Assembly (NCBI GenBank): GCA_000696115.1
Contig: JJOH01000009.1
Location: 124,001 to 188,000 of the forward strand
DNA length: 64,000 nt
Origin: Streptomyces olindensis
GTDB taxonomy: Bacteria; Actinomycetota; Actinomycetes; Streptomycetales; Streptomycetaceae
Direction: 5' to 3'
A program made the translations under genes and the position numbers. The notes under the pieces were generated by a model, which saw nothing but the letters and a program-made list of their open reading frames with translations, had not been told where the DNA came from and searched no databases. Positions 1 to 6,381 of the stretch are shown here, one piece after another; position 1 is the stretch's first letter; the number at the start of each line of letters is the position of its first letter.

Positions 1-562
1 GGATCGCGTGCTTGCCCAGCAGCTTCTCCGTGAACAGCTGGGCACGGCTGAGCGTGCCCTCGGACGTGGTGAGCGCCGGGATCAGCTCGACGAGCTTCTG
101 CACCGGGGCCGGGTTGAAGAAGTGGATGCCGATGACCTGGTCGGGCCGCGCGGTCGCCACCGCCAGCTTCACCAGCGGGATGGAGGAGGTGTTGGAGGCC
201 AGGATCGCGTCCGGCCGGGTCACGACCTGGTCGAGCACCTGGAAGATCTCGGTCTTGACCTGCTCGTTCTCGACGACGGCCTCGATCACCAGGTCACGGT
301 CGGCGAACTCGCCGAGGTCCGTGGTGAAGCTCAGGCGGGCCTGCGTGGCCTGAAGCTCCTCCTCGGTGATCTTGCCGCGCTCGGCGGCCTTGGCCAGGGA
401 GTTGTACAGCCGGGTGCGGCCGATCTCCAGGGCCTCGCCGGTGGTCTCGGCGACCATGACGTCCAGGCCGGCCCGGGCGCACACCTCGGCGATCCCCGCG
501 CCCATCTGACCGCAGCCCACGACTCCGACGCGTGCAATGTCTCCCGCTGGGATGTCCGTCAC
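1..562 (-). CDS. 3-hydroxyacyl-CoA (3-hydroxybutyryl-CoA) dehydrogenase, partial
   Basis: The gene runs off the left edge, so only the first 187 codons are visible. The start is a GTG at 562 preceded by AAAGGGA; an in-frame ATG is not available. The product begins with a Rossmann NAD-binding motif (VVGCGQMGAGIAEVCARAG, about residues 13-31), followed by an acidic residue ending the second strand and the family motif ASNTSSIP and GIHFFNP around residues 140-165. These are hallmarks of the 3-hydroxyacyl-CoA dehydrogenase N-terminal domain, which oxidises 3-hydroxybutyryl-CoA to acetoacetyl-CoA with NAD(P). The C-terminal dimerisation domain lies outside the window. No operon partner is visible; the next gene is divergent. 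Confidence 0.93.
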   Translation of the reverse strand, partial: MTDIPAGDIARVGVVGCGQMGAGIAEVCARAGLDVMVAETTGEALEIGRTRLYNSLAKAAERGKITEEELQATQARLSFTTDLGEFADRDLVIEAVVENEQVKTEIFQVLDQVVTRPDAILASNTSSIPLVKLAVATARPDQVIGIHFFNPAPVQKLVELIPALTTSEGTLSRAQLFTEKLLGKHAI

Positions 563-742
563 ATCGTCCCTTTCGCTGCTGATCCACGACCGGGCAGGTT
601 CGCCGGGTCCCGGTGCCTGCTCCGTTCGTGCACGTTACTCCCAAGTATCGATGATCGATCGCGGGGGGCGGGTCCGCGTCGGGCATGCTGGGCCCGGAGC
701 GATCCGCGACCGGGCGGATCCGCGGCTTTTTGGGGCATGCGG

Positions 743-1972
743 ATGGGACGAGTGTCACGCAGGGCGTTCGCGGTGGCGGCGCTGTCGGCTTTCACGATGA
801 TGCCTCCGGCGTCGGCCGCGCCCGGGCGCAGGGGCGGGGCGCCGGCCTCGCAGATGCGGGGCGTCTGGCTCGCGACCGTGGCCAACCGGGACTGGCCGTC
901 GAAGCCGGGGCTGACCGCCTCACAGCAGCGCTCCGAACTCCTCACCCACCTCGACAGGGCCGTCCGCAACCGGCTCAACACCGTGTTCTTCCAGGTCCGG
1001 CCCGCGGCGGACGCCCTGTGGCCCTCGCCCTACGAGCCGTGGTCGCAGTACCTCACCGGTACCCAGGGCAAGGACCCGGGCTGGGACCCGCTGGGCACGG
1101 CCGTCGAGGAGGCCCACGCCCGGGGTCTGCACCTGCACGCCTGGTTCAACCCGTACCGGGTCGCCGCCCACACCGACCCGACCCGGCTCGCCGCCTCGCA
1201 CCCCGCCCGGAAGAACCCGGAGTGGGTGGTGGCGTACGGCGGGAAGCTCTACTACAACCCGGGGCTGCCCGAGGTCCGGGCCTTCGTGCAGGACGCGATG
1301 CTCGACGCGGTGGCGAAGTACCCCGTCGACGGCGTCCACTTCGACGACTACTTCTACCCCTACCCCGTGGCGGGCGAGAGCTTCGACGACGACGCGGCCC
1401 ACGACGAGTACGGCTCCGGCTTCCCGGACCGGGCCGCCTGGCGGCGGGACAACATCGACCGGCTGGTGCGGGAGACGGCGGCCCGCATCAAGGAGGTCCG
1501 GCCGGGCGCCCGCTTCGGCATCAGCCCCTTCGGCGTGTGGCGCAACGCGGCGACCGACCCGCTCGGCTCGGACACGCGGGCGGGCGTGCAGACCTACGAC
1601 GACCTGCACGCGGACACACGCAGGTGGGTGCGCGAGAGCTGGATCGACTACATCGTCCCGCAGCTGTACTGGAACATCGGGTTCGCCGCCGCCGACTACG
1701 CGAAGCTCGTGCCCTGGTGGGCGGAGGTCGCGCGCGGCACCTCGACGCAGCTCTACGTGGGGGAGGCGCTGTACAAGGCCGGCGACCCCGCGCAGCCCGC
1801 GGCCTGGCAGGACCCGGCCGAACTGTCCCGGCACCTGACGCTCGCCGCGGAGCACGCGCAGGTGCGCGGGCACGTCTTCTTCGCCGCCAGGGACCTGGCG
1901 GCCGATCGGATCGGGGCGATGGCGAGGGTGGTCGCCGACCACTACGGGCAACCGGCGAACCCCCCGCGCTGA
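743..1972 (+). CDS. Secreted GHL10-type glycoside hydrolase (DUF187 / COG1649 family)
   Basis: A protein of about 409 residues with a Tat-type signal peptide (SRRAFAV near residue 5, then a hydrophobic run ending PASAA). The mature part is a TIM-barrel hydrolase of the glycosyl-hydrolase-like 10 group. Visible motifs are MRGVWLATVANRDWPS, NTVFFQVRP, HAWFNPYR, VDGVHFDDYFYP and YIVPQLYWNIGF. The acidic pair in the HFDDYF motif and the later PQLYW stretch are typical of the group. Some members (for example E. coli DigH) act on denuded peptidoglycan, so a cell-wall role is possible; the substrate cannot be read here. Start choice: ATG 743 has GGGG seven bases upstream, while ATG 737 is too close to it. 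Confidence 0.85.
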   Translation: MGRVSRRAFAVAALSAFTMMPPASAAPGRRGGAPASQMRGVWLATVANRDWPSKPGLTASQQRSELLTHLDRAVRNRLNTVFFQVRPAADALWPSPYEPWSQYLTGTQGKDPGWDPLGTAVEEAHARGLHLHAWFNPYRVAAHTDPTRLAASHPARKNPEWVVAYGGKLYYNPGLPEVRAFVQDAMLDAVAKYPVDGVHFDDYFYPYPVAGESFDDDAAHDEYGSGFPDRAAWRRDNIDRLVRETAARIKEVRPGARFGISPFGVWRNAATDPLGSDTRAGVQTYDDLHADTRRWVRESWIDYIVPQLYWNIGFAAADYAKLVPWWAEVARGTSTQLYVGEALYKAGDPAQPAAWQDPAELSRHLTLAAEHAQVRGHVFFAARDLAADRIGAMARVVADHYGQPANPPR

Positions 1973-1973
1973 A

Positions 1974-2174
1974 TCACGGCCCGGTGGTGGTCTCCCGGTG
2001 GCGGATCTCGGTGTCGGGTCCCGGTGAGCACACGCCCTCGTGCCCGTCCTCGAACCGGACGCGGTACGGGGGGTTGCCCTCCTCGCCCAGCACTTCGACG
2101 ATCTCGCCGACCTTGTCGTGCTGACCGACCACCCTGCCGTGCTGGACAAGCTGGTCGCCCACGGTTGCGCGCAT
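1974..2174 (-). CDS. DUF1918 small protein
   Basis: A 66-residue protein starting at ATG 2174. It has the compact SH3-like layout of DUF1918: MRATVGDQLVQHGRVVG, then GEIVEVLGEEGNPPYRVRFEDGHEG, and a tail with PGPD. Proteins of this family are common in actinobacteria and have no assigned biochemical role. The gene converges on the GHL10 hydrolase with one base between the stop codons. It is shorter than most predicted genes and lies inside a longer open frame, but the conserved family pattern supports this start. Confidence 0.85.
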   Translation of the reverse strand: MRATVGDQLVQHGRVVGQHDKVGEIVEVLGEEGNPPYRVRFEDGHEGVCSPGPDTEIRHRETTTGP

Positions 2175-2266
2175 CTGGGGCCTCCTCACGATGTGCGGAG
2201 CAGCGGTCCGTGGCCTTGAGTCTACGGCGGGGGACGCGGGTCGGCAGGGGCCGTGCAAGGCCCTGC

Positions 2267-3187
2267 TCAGCCGCGCGCCCGTTGTGTGACGGCGATGCAG
2301 ACCAGCACTGCGGCGGCCGTCAGCGGGGCGGCCACCGTCAGGTGCTCGCCCAGCAGCAGCACCGACCACACCAGTGTGAGCAGGGGCTGAGCGAGCTGCA
2401 ACTGGCTGGCCTTCGGGATGCCGATGGCCGCCATGCCCCGGTACCAGACGACCAGTCCGAGGAACTGCGAGCCCGCAGCGACCCAGAGCAGCCCGGTGAC
2501 GCTGTGCGCGGTGAGACGCACGGGTTCCTGCGCCAGGGCGAACGCGGCCACGGGCACGGCCAACGGCAGGCACAGCACCAGCGCCCAGCCGATGACGTGC
2601 CAGCCCGGCATGATCCGGGCCAGCCGGCCGCCCTCGGTGTAGCCGGCCGCGCACACCAGCAGCGCCGCGAAGAGGTACAGGTCGGCCGTGGTCAGCTCAC
2701 CGCCGCTTTGCTGCACGGTGAAGGCGAGCACCGCCGCCGCGCCCGCGAGGGCCGCCATCCAGAAGGTCCGCGAGGGCCGGGTGCCGACGCGCAGGGCGGA
2801 GAAGAGCGCGGTGGTCAGCGGGAGCAGGCCGACCACGACGGCGGCGTGCGCGGTGGTCGAGGTCTCCAGCGCGAGCGTGGTCAGCAGCGGGAAACCGAGG
2901 ACGACACCGGACGCGACGACCACGAGGCCCGGCCAGTGGCGGCGGGCGGGCACCGGTACGCGCAGCACGAGCAGGGCACCGCCCGCGATCACCGCGGCCA
3001 GCACGCTTCTCACGGCGACCAGCGACCAGGGCCCGAAGCCCTCAAGCCCCCAGGCGGTGGCCGGGAACGTCAGGGAGAAGGCGACGACACCGAGCGCGGC
3101 CTGGAGGGTGCCGAAGCCGGGGCGGTCCCGGCCCGGGGTGGCGACTGCTATCGGGGGTGCGGTAGTAGCGCTACTCTGTGCTCTCAT
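2267..3187 (-). CDS. EamA/DMT-family membrane transporter
   Basis: A 306-residue integral membrane protein with about ten hydrophobic segments arranged as two EamA repeats (for example VVAFSLTFPATAWGL, AVIAGGALLVLRVPV, then VIGWALVLCLPLAVPVAAFALA and LLTLVWSVLLLGEHL). The repeat signature LLGEHLT near the C-terminus is typical of drug/metabolite exporters. The substrate is unknown. It is divergent from a MocR-type regulator, a common pairing in which the regulator controls the transporter. As read, its ATG overlaps the regulator's ATG (both within CATG at 3185-3188); no better downstream start is obvious. Confidence 0.88.
   Translation of the reverse strand: MRAQSSATTAPPIAVATPGRDRPGFGTLQAALGVVAFSLTFPATAWGLEGFGPWSLVAVRSVLAAVIAGGALLVLRVPVPARRHWPGLVVVASGVVLGFPLLTTLALETSTTAHAAVVVGLLPLTTALFSALRVGTRPSRTFWMAALAGAAAVLAFTVQQSGGELTTADLYLFAALLVCAAGYTEGGRLARIMPGWHVIGWALVLCLPLAVPVAAFALAQEPVRLTAHSVTGLLWVAAGSQFLGLVVWYRGMAAIGIPKASQLQLAQPLLTLVWSVLLLGEHLTVAAPLTAAAVLVCIAVTQRARG
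3164..3175. promoter_or_regulatory. Palindromic operator/promoter candidate between EamA and MocR genes
   Basis: AGTAGCGCTACT is a perfect 12-bp palindrome ten bases before the MocR start codon. TACTCT at 3172-3177 could be a -10 box giving a leaderless or near-leaderless regulator transcript, and TACTAC on the other strand could serve the transporter. A related half, AGAGCGTAGC, recurs just inside the MocR coding region. A MocR protein binding here would regulate both genes. This is inferred from position and symmetry. Confidence 0.5.
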
Positions 3188-4623
3188 GCAAGAGCGTAGC
3201 AGTGTGCGTGAACTGGCGGAACAGTTGCGGCGAGAGCTCGACCGCTACTCTCCTGGTGGAAAGCTGCCGTCGAGTCGGGCCCTCGTCGAGCGGTTCCGGG
3301 TGAGCCCGGTGACGGTGTCGCGGGCCCTGGCGCAACTCGCCGCCGAGGGGCTGGTCGTCACCCGGCCCGGCGCGGGCGCCTTCCGTGCCCGGCCCCGGAC
3401 GGCACCCGCCCCCGCCGGAGACACCTCCTGGCCAGGAGGTCGCGCTCAGCGCGGACGGCGCCGCCGACCTCGTTCCGCGCTCGGTGGACGCCTCCGGGGT
3501 GCTGGTGTCGCTGGCCGCCCCGCCGCCCGGCGTGGTCGAGTTCAACGGCGGCTATCTGCACCCCTCGTTGCAGCCGGAGCGGGCGATGGCCGCGGCCCTC
3601 TCCCGCGCCGGACGCCGTCCCGGAGCCTGGGGGCGCCCGCCCATGGAGGGGCTGCCCGAGCTGCGCGAATGGTTCGCGCGGAGCATCGGCGGCTCCGTCA
3701 CGGCCGCCGAGGTGCTGGTCACCGCGGGCGGACAGTCCGCGCTCACCACCGCCCTGCGCGCCCTCGCCCCGCCCGGCGCCCCCGTCCTGGTCGAGTCGCC
3801 GACCTACCCGGGCATGCTCGCCATCGCCCGTGCGGCGGGCCTGCGCCCGGTGCCCGTCCCGGTGGACGCCGAGGGCGTGCGACCGGAGCTGCTCGCCGAC
3901 GCGTTCCGGGCCACCGGCGCCCCGGCCTTCGTGTGCCAGCCGCTCTTCCAGAACCCCACCGGTGCCGTGCTCGCGCCCGAGCGGCGCGCCGAGGTGCTGC
4001 GCATCGCCCGCCGGGCGGGGGCGTTCGTCATCGAGGACGACTTCGTACGGCGGCTCGTGCACGAGGACGCGGGGCCGCTGCCGCGCCCGCTGGCCGCCGC
4101 CGATCCCGACGGCGTCGTCGTCCACGTCTCCTCGCTGACCAAGGCGACCTCGCCGAGCTTCCGGGTCGGCGCGCTGGCCGCGCGCGGCCCGGTGCTGGAG
4201 CGGCTGCGCGCCATCCAGGTCGTCGACACCTTCTTCGTGCCCCGGCCGCTTCAGGAGGCCGCGCTCGAACTCGTCGGCTCGCCCGCCTGGCCGCGCCACC
4301 TGCGGGCCGTCTCGACGGAGCTGAAGGCACGCCGGGACGCGATGACCGCCGCGCTCGCGCTGCACCTGCCGGACCTCGCGCTGCCGCACGTGCCGTCCGG
4401 CGGCTACCACCTGTGGCCGCGCCTGCCCGAGGGCACGGACGATACGGCCCTGGTGGCGGCCGCCCTGCGCGCCGGCGTCGCGATCACCCCCGGCCGCCCC
4501 TACTTCAGCGCCGAACCGCCGGCCGCCCACATCCGGCTGAGTTTCGCGGCGGTCGCGGGCACCGGCGAGATCACGGAAGGGGTGCGGCGGCTGCGAACGG
4601 CCCGCGACGAGGTGCGGCGATAA
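3186..4623 (+). pseudogene. MocR-type GntR/aminotransferase regulator with an internal +1 frameshift
   Basis: The N-terminal winged-helix part (MQERSSVRELAEQLRREL, VSPVTVSRALAQLAAEGLV) reads from ATG 3186 to about codon 82. The class I aminotransferase-like domain (VVEFNGGYLHPSLQP, VTAGGQSALTTALRALAPP, FQNPTGAVL, HVSSLTKATSPSFRVG with the PLP-lysine position) reads in the next frame to 4623. The switch falls at 3432-3433 inside CCTCCTGGCCAGGAGG; removing one C restores DTSW-QEVALS and gives a normal protein of about 478 residues. Everything else is intact, so either a recent one-base insertion or a sequencing error at a strong palindrome explains it. If real, only a short HTH protein is made. 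It would regulate the divergent transporter. Confidence 0.85.
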
Positions 4624-4663
4624 CCGCTCGACGCGTCTTGCGACGGCCTGCGAGCATCCCTCC

Positions 4664-5104
4664 ATGAGCGCCACGCCGAGCCTGCCCGAGGGCTACGAGA
4701 TCTCCACCGACCCCGCCCGCGTCGACGCCGAGCGCGTCCACCGCTGGCTGTCCACCGACGCGTACTGGGCGCTGGGCCGCCCCCGCGAGAAGCAGGACCG
4801 GGCGATCGAGGGCTCGCTCAACTTCGGCGTGTACGACGCGGTGTCGGGGGAGCAGGTGGCGTACGCCCGGGTCATCACGGACCGGGCGACCTTCGCGTGG
4901 CTGTGCGACGTGTACGTCGACCCGTCGGTGCGCGGCAAGGGCGTCGGCACCGCCCTCGTGGCGGCCGTACGGGACGAGCTGCGGGAGTACGGGGTGCGGC
5001 GCGTCCTGCTCGCCACGCACGATGCCCACGGGGTCTACGCCAAACACGGATTCGCGGCGCTGGAGCGGCCCGAGGACTGGATGGCGCTCGTCTTCGGCCC
5101 GTGA
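4664..5104 (+). CDS. GNAT-family N-acetyltransferase
   Basis: A 146-residue single-domain protein. The acetyl-CoA pyrophosphate-binding motif is clear (R90-GKGVG after LCDVYVDPSV), followed by LLATHDAHGVYAKHGF, which is the usual strand-helix with a Tyr at the position of the catalytic acid. The acceptor substrate cannot be told. It follows the MocR gene by 40 bases on the same strand; no good Shine-Dalgarno sequence is visible, so it may be translated from a leaderless or read-through transcript. Confidence 0.88.
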   Translation: MSATPSLPEGYEISTDPARVDAERVHRWLSTDAYWALGRPREKQDRAIEGSLNFGVYDAVSGEQVAYARVITDRATFAWLCDVYVDPSVRGKGVGTALVAAVRDELREYGVRRVLLATHDAHGVYAKHGFAALERPEDWMALVFGP

Positions 5105-5142
5105 GGGCCGATGCACCCTGGGTAACTCCCTGGTAACACCTC

Positions 5143-5171
5143 TTGACCTGCACACTTGCGGGACGCACGAT
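5143..5171 (+). promoter_or_regulatory. Candidate promoter giving a leaderless phosphatase-like mRNA
   Basis: TTGACC (5143-5148) and CACGAT (5166-5171) are separated by 17 bases, and the expected start of transcription falls on or beside the ATG at 5178. No ribosome binding site precedes that ATG, which fits a leaderless transcript. Two similar stretches, CTGGGTAACTCC and CTGGTAACACC, lie just upstream as an imperfect direct repeat. Confidence 0.4.
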
Positions 5172-5177
5172 CCCCGC

Positions 5178-5771
5178 ATGCCACTGAGGGTCACGTTCGT
5201 CGCCGCCGCGCGCAGCGCACCGCTGCTCACCGAGCGTTTCGAGGACGACCGGCCGCTGGACCAGGCCGGCTGGGGCGAGGTGGAGCGCGTCGCCCACGAA
5301 CTCCTGCCGCTCGCCGCCGCCGAACTGCGCTACTGCTCGCCGACCCCGCGCAGCCGGGCGACGGGAGAGGGGCTCGGGTACGCGCCGCTGGTGCAGCTCG
5401 GCCTGCGCGACTGCGACATGGGCCGGTGGCGCGGGCTCACCCTGGGCGAGGCGATGGCCCGGGAACCGGCGGCCGTGGACGCCTGGCTCGCCGACCCGCA
5501 CGCCACACCGCACGGCGGTGAGTCGCTGGTCGACTTCATCACCCGCGTCGGCGGCTGGCTCGACACCCGGCCCGTCGAGGACGGCTGCCGGGTGGTGGCG
5601 GTGGCCGAGCCGTCCGTGATCCGGGCCGCGCTCGTGTACGCCCTGAAGGCACCGCCCTCGACGTACTGGAACATCGACGTCCGCCCCCTGTCGACCACCA
5701 CGGTGACGGGCCGCGCGGGACGCTGGAACCTGCGGTTCGACGGCGCGTCGGCGCAGCCTTCGCGGGCTTAG
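5178..5771 (+). CDS. Histidine-phosphatase-fold protein lacking catalytic histidines
   Basis: A 197-residue protein with the layout of the histidine phosphatase (phosphoglycerate mutase-like) family: a first strand VTFVAAARSAP, YCSPTPRSRATGEGL, LGLRDCDMGRWRG, TPHGGESLVDF and VVAVAEPSVIRAAL. In active enzymes the first motif is RHG and the late motif contains a second His before the VIRAAL helix. Here these read ARS and AEP, so both catalytic histidines are missing. It is therefore likely a non-catalytic or altered-function member. The start at 5178 is chosen because homology begins there and upstream in-frame sequence is the previous gene's tail. Confidence 0.75.
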   Translation: MPLRVTFVAAARSAPLLTERFEDDRPLDQAGWGEVERVAHELLPLAAAELRYCSPTPRSRATGEGLGYAPLVQLGLRDCDMGRWRGLTLGEAMAREPAAVDAWLADPHATPHGGESLVDFITRVGGWLDTRPVEDGCRVVAVAEPSVIRAALVYALKAPPSTYWNIDVRPLSTTTVTGRAGRWNLRFDGASAQPSRA

Positions 5772-5807
5772 CGCGTCCGTCGGCGTGCGCGTCGGCGGTG
5801 TGTCCGC

Positions 5808-6248
5808 TCAGGCCTCGCGCACGTAGTCGGTGCGCAGGACGAGGTCCTTCGCGGGCCCGCGGACCCGCCACACCGTCCGCCAGTGGTCCGGGTCGCGGAC
5901 GGTGAACTCGCCGCGGTAGAGGTCCGCCGCGCAGGGGTGGTCGGCGACATGCCGGCCCGACGACAGGTCCAGGTCGTGGAACGGCCGCCCATCCGCGAAC
6001 CGCACGTCCGCCGTGCCGCCCGGGCCCGGCAGGAACCGCAGCGTCCGCTCGGCGGGCCGGGCGACGCCCTGCCAGACGAAGGTGCCGGACTCGTGGTGCA
6101 GCAGCCCGCCGTTCTCCCGCGCCTCGAAGAGGGTGCTGCCGGTGAACTCGCCCTCCGCGCCGCTCGAGAGATCCCGCACCGACCGCGTCACGCGCCAGCG
6201 CCCGGCCAGATACGCCAGGACGTCCGGCACTGGCCAGAACTCGCCCAT
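5808..6248 (-). CDS. DUF6314-family protein
   Basis: A 146-residue soluble protein: DVLAYLAGRWRVTRSVRDL, a beta-rich middle (TFVWQGVARPAERTLRF) and SGRHVADHPCAADLYRGEF followed by WRTVWRVRGPAKDLVLRTDY. This matches the DUF6314 pattern, a small beta-barrel protein common in actinobacteria with no assigned function. Start ATG 6248 has GGAGAG nine bases upstream; longer in-frame extensions have no such site. It is divergent from the GH51 gene. Confidence 0.75.
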   Translation of the reverse strand: MGEFWPVPDVLAYLAGRWRVTRSVRDLSSGAEGEFTGSTLFEARENGGLLHHESGTFVWQGVARPAERTLRFLPGPGGTADVRFADGRPFHDLDLSSGRHVADHPCAADLYRGEFTVRDPDHWRTVWRVRGPAKDLVLRTDYVREA

Positions 6249-6320
6249 TCCGTACCGCTCTCCGTCCCAGCCGTTGCTGCGCGACCCATTGACGCGCACC
6301 TGCCCCCTCCCTATCTTGCC

Positions 6321-6355
6321 GTTCGAAGTGCTGATCAATGTCTGATATTTCGAAC
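6321..6355. promoter_or_regulatory. Spaced TTCGAA operator candidate before the GH51 gene
   Basis: GTTCGAA (6321-6327) and TTCGAAC (6349-6355) form an inverted repeat with a 21-base spacer that contains the direct repeat CTGAT (6331 and 6342). It ends 26 bases before the GH51 start codon, a place suited to a sugar-responsive repressor. No regulator gene is adjacent, so a distant one is implied. Inferred from position only. Confidence 0.35.
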
Positions 6356-6381
6356 ACTCCCTAGAGAGCCGCGGAGTATCC

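Noticed and set aside
8..758. Long plus-strand open frame overlapping the first gene
   Set aside because: It is the complementary shadow of the 3-hydroxyacyl-CoA dehydrogenase and of the region before the GHL10 gene; its translation is low complexity.
5105..5177. Cobalamin riboswitch before the phosphatase-like gene
   Set aside because: Only 73 bases are available and no B12-box is seen; a promoter for a leaderless mRNA explains the spacing.
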